Assembly: GCF_001411555.2 (NCBI RefSeq)
Contig: NC_049903.1
Location: forward strand, 23,448,270-23,512,269
DNA from: Juglans regia
Taxonomy: Eukaryota > Streptophyta > Magnoliopsida > Fagales > Juglandaceae
Direction: 5' to 3'
DNA: 64,000 nucleotides
Part shown: positions 31,836 to 42,956 of the stretch, one piece after another
Layout: the number at the start of each line of letters is the position of its first letter
Position numbering within the stretch: the first letter of the stretch is position 1
Program-made: the position numbers and the translations under genes
The notes under the pieces: model-generated
The model's database searches: none
What the model was told of the DNA's origin: nothing
The model's input: the letters and a program-made list of their open reading frames with translations, nothing else

Positions 31836-33540
31836 TGTGAGGAACCACTTGACTCGAAAGGGGACAGACCGTTCCTAAAGTTGAGTGGAAGGAAAATATG
31901 AGAAACACTAGTGATCTAAGGAATTAGCAGCTGGTACTGCAAAATGCAGCCAATTTAGCACATGGGCGAGCAAGCACCTTGCGAACACTCAACTGACGCA
32001 TTCCAGAGCAAGGTGGAGATAAGTGTGCCATTTCACTAAAGGTGAGCATGAAAAGGCTACTTGCCATGAAGGCGAGAACGAAGAGCCACGGAAGCCAGTA
32101 ACTCTGACGAGACAAAGAGTTACCCACCAAAGCGACCAGCAGTCTAGAGGAGACTTGTTAAGTGAGGTAGCTTTCCAGAATTACATGAAAGTGCTCAGAA
32201 AGTGGTAGTACTGCATGTAGAACCCCTACTCCATTCGAAGAGTCACATTCAGAGTGGTTCTACAATGAAAGGTGAAGGTGTTGTGTAAACATAGCAATAT
32301 AACTCAAGACACGATCGAGACCCTCTTTTGAGGAAAGTTAAAGAACCAAGCATGCGGACCATGCATGGCAGACTATCTCTATTATCCTACAATACGACGG
32401 GAAAGGATTAAAGAAAATCCTTATCGCATATCCGAAGTCAGAAAGGATATCTGATAATCCCACCCTATTTAAAAGACCTAGACGGGGGAGGAGATCTAAC
32501 TTTTGAGACTTTATTCACCAAAGAGCTCGTGAATTCAACTACTTCGGAAGGCAAGGAGCAAAGTGGAAACGAGAGGATTTCCAACCTAGAAAGGTAGGTT
32601 AGCTTCTAAGATAGTGCTAAGAAATGTGATGTGAATGTTGTAAGTAAGAGACATTGCATTATCTCTATAACTTCCCCCCATTCTACAAGTATGAATAAAT
32701 ATTTCAACCATTATTTTTATGTCTATATTTTTGCACTGATTTCCAATATTTTGTATGTTTATATGTGTTAATAGTTTTCAATGCATGACCCTGAATCCCT
32801 ATGTGGGAACCCAATATCTCTGTGAGAGAATGTCTATCTTTGTGTGAGAAGTTGGTAGCGTGAGTCTATAACCATGGGACAGGACAGAGAACTCCCTAGA
32901 CCATTCCTACAAAACGTTGTCATGTGCTTCACACGAGAAGGAGAATGCCTCATGGGGATTGGAGTGGAACTGTATTTGGCCTCATCTGATAGTTGGGATG
33001 TAGGATCCCCCAGCATGTCACATGGTTGTGTCCTCGTGTTGGTTGATCGTATAGAAGCATCCCAGTGCAGCAAGTATCTCTGTGTGAGAAATCTGTGTGT
33101 CAAATATTTATGTGATGAGCACATGTGTGGTGGAAGAATGTTACTGGGGTTGAAACATGCCAATTATTGGTTTTTATGAGATTTATACTTATACTGGAGA
33201 TGAATTATTCCTCATCATATTAATACTAATGTGTTTCTATTTATTGCATAAAAGAGAGGACACGTCCTCAGAAGGTGATTCCTCTCCATGCCCATGTATA
33301 TACATGTGTTATCTGAAAGGGTGAGGCCTCACTGCATTTGAGGATGCACGTAGTTGTAAGGCTGAGAGTGACTCCTCGCCACGCATATACGTGTCCGTCC
33401 AATCTTTTCATGAAAATGTTCATAGCGCCTTCGGTAGCATTATCTCTCATTAGTAGTCTTGTCATAGCCATCTAACCGACCTATGGTTTCATTCTTGGGA
33501 CTATAGATTTTGATGCTGCTCTAGACCCTGGTGTGAGGCC
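31836..33540 (+). repeat. LTR of the decayed gypsy element
   Basis: It starts TGTGAGGAACCACTTGACTC directly after the polypurine-like tract. A TATA-like CTATTTAAAAG lies at 32465-32475 and an AATAAA at about 32694. The right edge is not certain; about 33540 is a guess from where LTR-like sequence fades. Its left half matches, in inverted orientation, 47260-48137. Confidence 0.65.
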
Positions 33541-33729
33541 CGAGGAAGAAGAGTCAAATTTGCCTAAATCAGATTATAAAGTTGTTAAAAATTTTGATAA
33601 TTTGTTAAAAACTTGAATTCAACTTCAAGTTAATGGATTGCTTAAGTATGACTATTGTATTGCATTGGCCTCTTATATAATGGTTGGCCTAGGAGGCCAA
33701 GACAATCCAAAATACAACTCTAATGACAT

Positions 33730-33761
<32 letters not shown>

Positions 33762-34626
33762 TGTATAAATTTTAATTATATTATAATTTGGATCTAAAAA
33801 AAAATTTTAGACCAAAAAAACTTTTAGACATTGAGTTGAGCGGGGGGCAGGGTATGAAACCCTCCCGCATGGTGCGAGGCTGGGGGCCAGGAGGGAGTGC
33901 CCCCGCCACGCACCATACGGGTAGAACCCCTAGTAATTGGTTGCACTATATATATTATTTTCTTTTTTCTTCTATTTTTCCTCCATAATTTCTTCAAGAA
34001 TCCCATCCCACAAAGCCTATTTCTTTTTCTTACGTTTTTTTTGGAGCAACAAGACCAGAGTGGATCATTAGAATATTGACAAATAAGGAGGATCTAAAAT
34101 CCTTGCCCAAGAGCCAACATGATCTAATTGTAACTTATCCAAAGATTATTTCAAGAAATTGGCCGGACCACAATCATTCAATCGGAACACTTCTAAGCAA
34201 GTTGTCCAAGTGGGTACTATTCAGAAAACGTACTCCAAGTTGGGCACACTTCATTATTGTACGCGTATGTTTGTAGATTAATTGAACATACTTCTACTTT
34301 GTCTTCATACGATGCCGATGTTACATAAACACGAGGGGTCCGGCCATCCTGTCAAGAAGTCAGACAGACATCTTACCAGGAAATAGACATGAGACATCCA
34401 TTTATGCAAGTAACTTTTAAGTGCACAAGTGAAGGTTGTTCGAAAGTAACACTATTTCATCATGATAACTTAATTTTAAGCAAAAGCGAAAGCAAAAGCA
34501 AAGGAAGATGAATGTAAAATCACCCCTGAGATTCTTTTAGATGGCCGACTGAAGTTTTCACAAAGCTTGACGATGTTCCCGGTCCCAGCTAGCGTACAGT
34601 TGGGGTTTAATACAAGGGGTTTGCTA
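33541..34626. other. spacer with TA tract, no gene
   Basis: A TA microsatellite lies at 33731-33750 and a GC-rich imperfect palindrome at 33857-33929 (separate entry). No gene is recognised. Confidence 0.5.
33857..33929. repeat. GC-rich imperfect inverted repeat
   Basis: The left arm (33857-33887) contains CCCGCATGGTGCG and GGGGGC. The right arm (33899-33929) contains the complement GCCCCCGCC and CGCACCATACGGG. The arms pair over about 31 bases with several mismatches around an 11-base loop. The island is GC-rich in strongly AT-rich surroundings. Confidence 0.75.
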
Positions 34627-34714
34627 TGCATCTGCCTACACCCGGCACACACTTCACATATTTTTTTTTTTTTACACTCAATGCATTAAGTGTGTGCCGG
34701 TGTAGGCAGATGCA
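34627..34714. mobile_element. short foldback (MITE-like) element
   Basis: The arms 34627-34654 (TGCATCTGCCTACACCCGGC..) and 34688-34714 are reverse complements except for one extra C. They are separated by a T-rich 33-base loop, so transcripts would fold into one long hairpin. No target duplication is clear. Confidence 0.85.
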
Positions 34715-35775
34715 AAAATTTTTCTTTAATACAATTAGTGTTCCAACCGTTTTAGGATTTTTGAATTAATGATTAAATTTTTAATTAATTAATTGAAAAA
34801 ACTCAACGAAAAACGACACGATTTAAGACAGGTTTGAGTTGTACTAAACTGCATCCAATTCAAGCGGCCGGCCGTAGGCATAGTTAATATATGGTCATTT
34901 CTTAACGCAATAAAAAGAGAGTAAGGCGACGAATCGCATTAGTCATGATGAGGAATTTGTATTTACACGTACTATTTTACTTTTGGTTGGAAGAGATATG
35001 GTAAAAGAATCTTTAAATTTTAAGGTGAGCCTAATATTTAAATATTTAATTATCAAATTATTAAACTCATCACAATTCAAAACCTCTTTACATGTGAGAC
35101 TTACAACCTTTACAATTCGATCAACACCTCTGTACACGCGGGACCCATAATATTTTTTAACTTTATATAAATATATTTAAACTCATCTTAATATTCAAAC
35201 ACATCTAAATTCATATTAAGTGGGTCCTACAAAACTCATTCGACTATCTTAACTCACTACTATTCATAAAGAACTCAATTTATCTCAATTTAACTCAACT
35301 TCCAAACAGAACCTAAAACTGCATGAATCGCCAACACCAAGGCATCAACTTTGAAATGTAAATTTGAAGATTAATAAGAAATAAAGATGGGTTAAGAAAG
35401 CTTAATTAACAAGGCAAATATGTCTTATTATATGATTGATCAAGAGAAGGTGAAAGACACTTAAATTAGGTTATCTTTGAAACTAGCCACCAAATAATTA
35501 GCTTAAATTAGTATTTATCCTATCTATAATAAACCAAAGAATAAAACATTCAAGTAGGTTTGGCCCTATATAAATTATGTACTGTATTGGTAGGAAATAT
35601 ATTAACATTATATGCATTAACACAACATCGTATTTTAAGTTCCACTCTAGAAAAGAGGCCCACCCTTTAAAGGGGCAAAAGGGAAAATGAACCAAAGTTA
35701 CAAAGAGTATTGATGCTTACAGAAGGTTTCAGCAAATATACATAAAGTTCCACCATTGAAAAGAGCTCTCCTTTC
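34715..35775. other. spacer downstream of the CCX gene
   Basis: AT-rich sequence with no other gene. It includes the 3' untranslated region and terminator of the minus-strand CCX gene, but I could not pick a single polyadenylation site. Confidence 0.5.
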
Positions 35776-37542
35776 TCAGAGTTTGAAGGAGGTCCCATGA
35801 AGGTTCAGAAGACCAAGTGCTCTGGCCAGCCTTAGGAACAGAAAGCAGACATAGATGGTCAAAAGCCCAACTCCAAGAAACCTATCCAGCCTCATATTCT
35901 TCTTTGGTAATATCACAAGAGCCCAAAGCAAACCTCCAATCAGAAACCCCACAGTTTCATAGAGGGAAGGGTCTGTAGGAATCACAAAAGAAGATGGATA
36001 TACAGACCACGATGATAAAACAAGTGACAAGCCTATGCCCATTAAGACATTGAACAGGGGCCCAGCATAGCATCCTGATATGGCGATCTGGACCCCATCT
36101 GTCCCTCCATTGATTGCCATGGCAGTATTGGCTATTAAATCTCCAAGGGAGTTGCCCCAAGCTAGGACTGTTAGCCCCAGAATTGAAGGGTTAATCCCAA
36201 TTATATGCCCAATAGAAAGCAACAAAGAAACTAATTCCTCAGCAATGATATATGTCCAAGTGACACTCATCAAAAACCCTCCTGCCAGCCATGGGAACAA
36301 GCACCTCTTTGGTGGGCTAGACTTTTTGGTGGTCACAAATGCAAGATTCCCAAAAACCATCCCAATCAATCCTGCTGTCAAATACGTCACCAGGCTGCTC
36401 CTTAAACCCACGTTTTCTCTCTGTGTGTTAGAAATCGCTGCCAAGAGAAGTGGTGCCAAAGTAACCGAGATCACTGCATATGGCTTAGACCAGCTCTCCT
36501 CACTAACAACGGGGATAGTCAGTCTTCTTGGCAACTGAAGAGGCAGCTCCAAAACATGTAAAATATTGCTAAAATAGTAACAAGTTGATGAATTGAGATG
36601 CAAAAAGCTTGGAATCTGCAGTTGTTCTTCAAGATCGGTTTTCTCCACTAAGATTGGCTTTTCATCATCGACAGAACCAAGTAACGGGATTGCGATTTCG
36701 CCTGTATCTTGGTTTGAATTAGAAGTCCCCTCATTTCTACAGAAGAAATGAGTGGCCGAGACGGTGAAAACGTATACAAAATAAATAGAAGCAAAACAAA
36801 TCGCACCCCACAAGTTGATTTCCCCAATGGCTATGATCAAGAGAAGAGAGAAAAGAGAGAAGAGAGAGAAGATAACATCTCTGATAAAGCTCGATTTGTC
36901 AACTGAAATATGACGAGAGCTAATCAAAATACTTATTATTCCGACAACAACACTCGATATAAAGAAGGCACCTCCCAAAACGCTGTTTAGACCAACATCA
37001 CCACTCCCAGATCTTGTGAAAGAGACAATGGAAGCAAAGACATCAGAAGCCCCATTTCCAAGTGAAAGAAGGGTGACTCCTGCTATGATTGGAGAAAGCT
37101 TCATGAGCTTAGACAAGCTTTCCAAAGAAGAACAGAAATAGTTTGCAGCTGTATTACCCAATAGATAGAACAGAACCAGAAGCCATAACAAAAGTACAAC
37201 ATGACCCAGGAAAGGAAACTGCCCAAAATTGCAGTAAAAGAATTGCAGATAACTTATGTACCCTTTGGGCCTGCAGCCAATATGTGTTTTGACATACAAG
37301 CACTTGTACTCGTTATCTTGGTAGTTTTGGAGGCCGGTGCAGCCATCTGTTCCGATACTACGGAGGAACAGAGGATTGGAGACGGAAGAAATCGTAGGAG
37401 TTCCAAGGGATAGATGAAGCAAACTTGAGTTGGAGGGGAAAAGATGAGTTTTGAGAAAGACAGAGAGGAGGAAGAGGAAGGATATGTTGAGGAAAAGAGA
37501 GAGTTTCTTGGACTGAAATATGGAGATATCAGAGCTTGCCAT
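35776..37542 (-). CDS. cation/calcium exchanger (CCX family), intact and intronless
   Basis: The 588-residue protein is a CaCA-superfamily antiporter that exchanges cations such as Na+, K+ or Ca2+ against an ion gradient across a membrane; the exact substrate cannot be read from sequence. It has an N-terminal hydrophobic segment (about 12-31, possible signal peptide or anchor) and a Cys-containing loop (68-104). Two Na_Ca_ex halves follow at about 115-265 and 420-575. The alpha-1 repeat reads GVTLLSLGNGASDVFAS (155-171) and the alpha-2 repeat GLTVLAWGNSLGDLIANT (456-473), so both ion-binding motifs are present. The halves are joined by a hydrophilic linker (about 268-345). Length and lack of introns fit plant CCX genes. 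Start: the ATG at 37542 gives MASSDISIFQ and the expected hydrophobic N-terminus. No TATA box is obvious upstream. It is the only intact non-transposon gene seen. Confidence 0.95.
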   Translation of the reverse strand: MASSDISIFQSKKLSLFLNISFLFLLSVFLKTHLFPSNSSLLHLSLGTPTISSVSNPLFLRSIGTDGCTGLQNYQDNEYKCLYVKTHIGCRPKGYISYLQFFYCNFGQFPFLGHVVLLLWLLVLFYLLGNTAANYFCSSLESLSKLMKLSPIIAGVTLLSLGNGASDVFASIVSFTRSGSGDVGLNSVLGGAFFISSVVVGIISILISSRHISVDKSSFIRDVIFSLFSLFSLLLIIAIGEINLWGAICFASIYFVYVFTVSATHFFCRNEGTSNSNQDTGEIAIPLLGSVDDEKPILVEKTDLEEQLQIPSFLHLNSSTCYYFSNILHVLELPLQLPRRLTIPVVSEESWSKPYAVISVTLAPLLLAAISNTQRENVGLRSSLVTYLTAGLIGMVFGNLAFVTTKKSSPPKRCLFPWLAGGFLMSVTWTYIIAEELVSLLLSIGHIIGINPSILGLTVLAWGNSLGDLIANTAMAINGGTDGVQIAISGCYAGPLFNVLMGIGLSLVLSSWSVYPSSFVIPTDPSLYETVGFLIGGLLWALVILPKKNMRLDRFLGVGLLTIYVCFLFLRLARALGLLNLHGTSFKL

Positions 37543-38423
37543 TTACAGAAGCTTGTGTTAGAGGTGTTAAGGGTGAAGATACTGAGAATTGAAGTCCATG
37601 GTTTTTGAGGAGCCTCAGGCGGGGAACGTTTTGCCTATTTGTTGGGTGTGGGAGAGGATAGAGTAAGTACTAGAAGGCAAATTTTGAAACAATGATTGAG
37701 ACCCAAAGACAGCGAAGTGAATGTGCAAAGAATTTTCTCCTTTTTTTTTCTTTTTTTTTTTTTCCTCACTTTTTAAATACGATTGATTCCTTTTCGTTTT
37801 CCACAATCTTTCTCCTACGTACCAACTACCAGGTAATGGTAGAACTTTATTTTCCGTATGTCAATGTTAATCCGAGAGATGCACATCAATGACTTATCCA
37901 TAACTTCCATGCATAAATATTATCAGCGAAACGATAAAGCGTATAATTTTGTTAAATTTGATTCATTTAAGTTTTGATCTTTTAAGAAAATTGATAGATT
38001 TATTCTCTCAATTTGACCGCTTATATATTTTATTTTTTTTAATAGTTAAGAAGGTGATTATTATTAAATATATATTTTTTTTACAAATATTTAAAATAAA
38101 AAATAAAAAGTACAAATACACTCTAGAGCACTCCTAACGACACATTGAGCGGCATAGTAAGAGCGTCCCTTCTTTAATTAATCTGAGTTTGATCTATCAC
38201 CAACTAGATTATGTTTTAAAACTTAGTGTATGTAATAAGTTATATATCAATTTTCTCACAAAAAATCTGCTCATTTACATGTTTTGATAATATTCCTTCT
38301 AATCTCAAGTTTATATCAATATCTTACAATTCAAATATATATATATATTTATTAAAAATATAAACAAGCATATAAATAGATAAAGAGTAATTACATATAT
38401 TGGATTAGAAATTTTTTGTAAAC
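37543..38423. other. CCX upstream region, no other gene
   Basis: On the minus-strand sense this should hold the CCX promoter and leader. A T-rich plus-strand run at 37739-37764 is an A-rich tract in gene sense. I see no convincing TATA box within 150 bases of the start. Confidence 0.45.
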
Positions 38424-38660
38424 CCACCACTTATCTCAAAAGATTATGCGGGAATATGTAGATTTTATTATTTAATTTTTATTTTAACACTTACTCTCAC
38501 GTGCGGACTAGACTCCCGCTATACGAGTGAGTCCAACACGTGTGATTTTTAATTAAATGGGATAGAGGAGTAATGGTTCGGACTCAACACATTTGCTCTG
38601 ATATTATGTGAAATCACCACTTATCTCAAAAGTTTAAGCTGATGAGAAAATATCGATTTT
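38424..38660 (-). repeat. dispersed repeat with LTR-edge/primer-site look, copy 1
   Basis: The sequence shares with 41930-42100 the blocks TTTTTAATTAAATGGGATAG, a CTCT/GCT..GATA..ATGTGAAAT core and a following TAAAGCTAATAAAAA-like stretch. On the minus strand the core reads TTTCACA then TGGTATCA-like sequence, which resembles an LTR end followed by a Met primer-binding site (degenerate in this copy). Confidence 0.55.
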
Positions 38661-38680
38661 AATTATTTATATTATAATAA

Positions 38681-38896
38681 TGCTACGTAACCTCACAACC
38701 TCCACACCATATTTTTTTAAAATTTTTAAAATTTTTAATATTTTTTTAAAATTATTTTTGAGTTTATTCTTTTTTAAATTAATTCAATTTTTCTATTCAT
38801 TATTCATATATTAAATATTTGATAAAAGAAAAAAAATTAAAATTAAAAAAAAATATGGTGTGTGGAGTTTGTGTGAATAGTAGGAGGTTATGTAGA
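38681..38896. mobile_element. MITE-like inverted-repeat element, about 216 bp
   Basis: The left end GCTACGTAACCTCACAACC..CCACACCATATTTTTTT is mirrored at 38851-38896 by ATATGGTGTGTGGAG..GGAGGTTATGTAGA. The middle is AT-rich and there is no coding. The target duplication is not clear. Confidence 0.7.
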
Positions 38897-41190
38897 TTTT
38901 TTCTTTATATTATATTCTTAACATGTCCACCATTTTCTAAATAGGTATTATTTTCACACTAACTGATTATAAATATTAAAATAAAGCTATACAAACTTAT
39001 ATGAAGCAATACAAATATTAAAAATCATAAGGTTTGATAAACAAGTCGTCCATTTTTTATTTTTTTATATGAATTTAATTGTATTCGAGTTGAGTTTATT
39101 TGAATTATAAAAAAATAACTCGATTGCTTTATATTCACTAATAAATAGAATATTAGAAATCCAAGTTGGTTGGATCACATCTTGACACAACTTCATTTGT
39201 AATTCTAAATAGATGAATCGAAATGTTTATAAAAGGCTTGTATTTAATGAGCTTTACCGACCAATGAAATTATTTGTCTTTTTACGACAAATCAAACTAT
39301 TCCATTGTACTCCTGAGAAGAACACAATCATATACGAATTCTCTGTACAACAAAGAAGAAAGAGTGCAAGTAATCAAGGTAAAGGGTACAAACGTCACAT
39401 CGTTTAGAGTGAATCTCGAACGATACTTATTAGAATTAGCCAGGCAGGAAACCAAATACGTCTACCGTAGTAATGACCAAAACGCATGAATTTCAGTACA
39501 TATATATGTTTTAATTCAATTTTTTTATTTTGAAGTTTTACAAACAAATCCATTTAAACAGATTATTTTCACAAATTTTAATTACTTAAAAACCAACCTT
39601 TCCATGTTTATAAACACAACACGCATCAATCACTTCTATTTCCAAACTTTTTATTAAAAGAGCTAACCATAGTACTCTTTTTTTCATAAAAACAAAACAC
39701 ACTTGAAAAATTATATCTTTGATTTAAGAAAAATTACATTTACTAGTCTTTTTATTAACATACTAAAAAGAAAATTGTTACTTGGCCCACTCAATTTGCC
39801 TCCTCATTTTGACACCTCATATATTTTAATTTTTTTAAAAATATTTTTCTTTACTTAATGAAAAATGCTAGATGCAATCGTCTTATGCAAATGGTGGATA
39901 AACGGTACTGATGTGGAAAAAATAAAACGCACCGTTTCAAAAAAATTAGACGAAGTAGTGTCTCCGTTTTTGGGATTTGAGCAACTGTCGCTTAGTTTTT
40001 CTCTCTCTTGGCCCCTTTGTTTTGCTCTCTCTGTCATTTTCTCCTGTATTGTTTGTTCGAAGGGAAAATAGAAGGAGATATTATTCAGAGATGACTGGGG
40101 CTCTAGAAGGAGAAATTGTTACTCTCGATCTTCTCAAGAGAAAGATGACTTCTGCTTAACTGGTTCATGAAATTGTTCTGCGTAACTGGGGCTCCAAAAG
40201 ATGACTTCTACTTAATTGGTTCTTCTCAATCTTCTCAAGAAAAGGATCTTCTCATGAAATTGTTACTCTCCTTTTACTTTCTTAAAGTCGGTGAATTCTT
40301 TCTGACTAGAGTCAAACTTTTCCTTTTTATTTTGTTACCTATGATCTTTGGAACCCACTTTTTTTTACCATTTTCCTTTTGCTTTTATGTTGTCCCATTT
40401 GCATAACAAAATTAACGGCCAAAAAGGCGGTTTCATGTTTATGGGGTTGTGATTATTTATCGGCCTTGCAAGGTAGGTGGGTGCAATTGGAGAACTCTCT
40501 GGGATATTCCAGTGGAAAGGAGAGGTTCCGGAGGGACTGCCTAATTGGAAAGAGGAGGAGAAGGTGCACCCGGGTGCTTTCAGATGTTCTACTCTATCTT
40601 GTCCAGCTCTCCGACTTCTGCGATATTGATCTCGGCAAAGCTGCACTCAGAAGGGTAGAACTTAACGCTGTCAAATAATGTCACTGGGAGCTGTTGATTT
40701 TCTGTGTATTAAAAACATCCTCACTTGAAGATTTGAAGACTGATTTGAAGACTACTGTCAAACTCAGAGAACAAATACCCACACTGATTTTATACCTTCC
40801 ATGGAAGTCTGCACTGATACGAAGTCGAAGACCACACAAGGAAGATGACCCACGCAGATGGTTGAGCACAGATCCACTTGAAGACCGCAACGCAAGAAGT
40901 CAAAGACCACGCAAGTTTATAATCTGAGAGGAACAACACCTCGCTGAAGATGAGATTGATGTCCACTGACTAGAGTACTGAAGCGGAAATCCAGAACAAA
41001 CAAAACTCTGTTTTGTTATTTATTATTTTTTTAAAAGCCGTTTGCACGCCGCTTACATAGGGTGACTGTATGTAGCAGTTTTGCATAGTTAAGAAAATGA
41101 CTATTAGTGTATTGATATATTTTTTATATTTTTTAAAAATGTTTAAAAATGGTAAAAATATAAATAAAAAAAATGCCAAATTGGTCTAAC
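38897..41190. other. AT-rich spacer, no gene recognised
   Basis: Frames at 39213-39489, 39855-40159, 40365-40678 and 40681-40927 have no recognisable domain. A direct repeat of GATGACTTCT(G/A)CTTAA(C/T)TGGTTC occurs at 40144 and 40200, part of a longer degenerate duplication spanning about 40085-40300. Confidence 0.45.
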
Positions 41191-41247
41191 AATTAAATGG
41201 AGTGGTGCTACTCAGGCAGTGCTACTCAGGCGGCAGAGTAGCACCAC
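41191..41247. repeat. small hairpin beside the MULE-like element
   Basis: AGTGGTGCTACTC and its exact complement GAGTAGCACCACT flank a 22-base centre that repeats GTGCTACTCAGGC. The right arm includes the 9-base sequence that is duplicated beyond 41726. Confidence 0.75.
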
Positions 41248-41726
41248 TATTTTCAATTCCGTACCTTACCGGTACGACCGATATTTGCCGTACCGGCCTT
41301 TAGGTTGGTACATGTACCATATACATTTCGTACCGGCCCAAATACCGGCTGTACCGGTCATACCAGTCGTACCGGTCGTACCGCCCTCAATTTCGGCCTG
41401 TTCCGACCTATATTTTGGTCGGTACCGGCCAATATTTCGGCTTTCAATTTTTTATTTTTTTTTTCATTTTTTCAAACTACAAGCTTATTGTTTGACCACC
41501 AATTCAGACTAGGCTATTTATAATTTATATATATATATGTATTTTTATATAATTTATTAATATACAGACTATTATTTTGGAATATAATTTATATATATAT
41601 TTATATATATAATTTATTCATATATTGATTATTCTGAAACGGTAGACGAAACGGTACTGGTATTGAAAAATTTTGTTCCAGTGTCTTGACCGATACGACT
41701 TCCAGTACGGTATTCAAAACATCGAA
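41248..41726. mobile_element. probable Mutator-type MITE with 9-bp target duplication
   Basis: TAGCACCAC occurs at 41239-41247 and 41727-41735, flanking a 479-bp element. Its ends mirror each other: TTTCAATTCCGTACC..GTACGACCGAT on the left and ATCGGTC..TACGGTATTCAAAAC-type sequence on the right. ACCGGT/GTACCGGC motifs are dense in the left 180 bases. The 9-bp duplication fits Mutator-like elements. No coding. Confidence 0.68.
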
Positions 41727-41929
41727 TAGCACCACTCTACTAAAAATATTATAATTCAAGTACAAACATGCCACATCAGTCAAAATAAAAGTATTGGTGT
41801 ATTCATTTTTTTTTATTTGTTTCGATCCTATATTAAGGGTATACTCACTCACAAGCTTATAAATAACAAAACTCTTGTTTTAAAGGTCACTATAAATAAT
41901 ATGCAGATTTAATATTATTTGTATTCTAT

Positions 41930-42075
41930 TCTTAATAATCTTTTAACGTGTGAGTTAGACTCCTCCCAATAAGTGATCTCAACACGTAGAATCTTTAATT
42001 AAATGGGATAGAGTGTAAAATCATTATTCAAACTCAGGACTCTGCTTTGATACCATGTGAAATAACCATTTGTCC
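41930..42075 (-). repeat. dispersed repeat with LTR-edge/primer-site look, copy 2
   Basis: On the minus strand, TTATTTCACA is followed by TGGTATCAAAGCAGAG, an LTR-end plus Met primer-binding-site arrangement. Adjoining sequence matches 38424-38660. No coding region follows, so this is a remnant. Confidence 0.6.
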
Positions 42076-42162
42076 AAAAAACTAAAGCTAATAAAAAAAT
42101 ATATATTTAATTATTTATATTATTTTCTTAGCATCGTATTCAGCTTTGTATATACATGCAGT

Positions 42163-42948
42163 TAGGGTTGGGCAAAAACTCTGGCAAAATAGTCGGAGTC
42201 GGAGTTTGGAGTTGAACAAGACTCCTGATTACCGATTCTGACTCCGACTCCGATAGATATACTTAATATATTTAATACTACAACATGATAAATAAGTGAG
42301 TCCTGATTAGCCTAATGGTTGCTGTTGTTTTTATTAATCTCCATGACTTGAGTTCGAGTCTCTAGTCCCCCTTTTTTTTGGCTTTTTTGAGTCCCCTAGT
42401 CCCCCACGAGAACAAGTTTTTTTTGGCTTTTTAACTAAAACGGCAACGTACCCAAACCCCAAACTTATTTCACTCTTTCCCATGAGAACAATCTTCGATT
42501 TTTAACTTTCTTCCCTAGACCATCCCCCTTCAAACTTATTTCTCTCCCCTAGTCGCCCCCTCCTTCAGCCTTTTTCACTTTTTGATGCTGAGAGTTGAGA
42601 GAAGCGTGGTGTGATAGAGATGATGCGTGTTGTTCGACGGAGATGGTGGCTGAACCATGATCGATTAGATCTATAGTATGAGGTGAGATGGGTTTCTTTA
42701 GGTTGAGAAAGCGAAGGAGATTTGTTGTCTGAGATGAGATGGGTTTCTTTGTTTGAATGTTGTTGTATATTGTTTTGATGTTGTTTGGAATTTGTGGATG
42801 TTATTTGGATGGTATGAAAGTGTGAAGAAAAATGGAAAAAAACCCTAACTCTTGATCAGAGTTGGAGTCGGAGCTCAAGTTGGCCTCTGATCCTAGTTGA
42901 AGTACTCGGAGGTTGGAATTGACCATTCTGAGTCGGAGCCCTCCCCTA
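42163..42948. mobile_element. hAT-type MITE, 786 bp
   Basis: The ends are TAGGGTTGGGC and GCCCTCCCCTA. They are flanked by CATGCAGT (42155-42162) and CATACAGT (42949-42956), an 8-bp duplication with one difference. Subterminal GAGTCGGAGT and CTCCGACTCC motifs face each other. No coding. Confidence 0.75.
42303..42372 (+). repeat. tRNA-like (SINE-head-like) segment inside the MITE
   Basis: The stretch contains TTAGCCTAATGGTTGC (box A-like) and, about 40 bases on, GAGTTCGAGTCTC (box B-like), followed by a T run. It does not fold as a full tRNA by eye. A SINE remnant is the most plausible reading. Confidence 0.35.
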
Positions 42949-42956
42949 CATACAGT

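Noticed and set aside
32834..33179. Overlapping frames of about 100 codons on both strands
   Set aside because: They lie within the LTR of the decayed gypsy element and have no domain.
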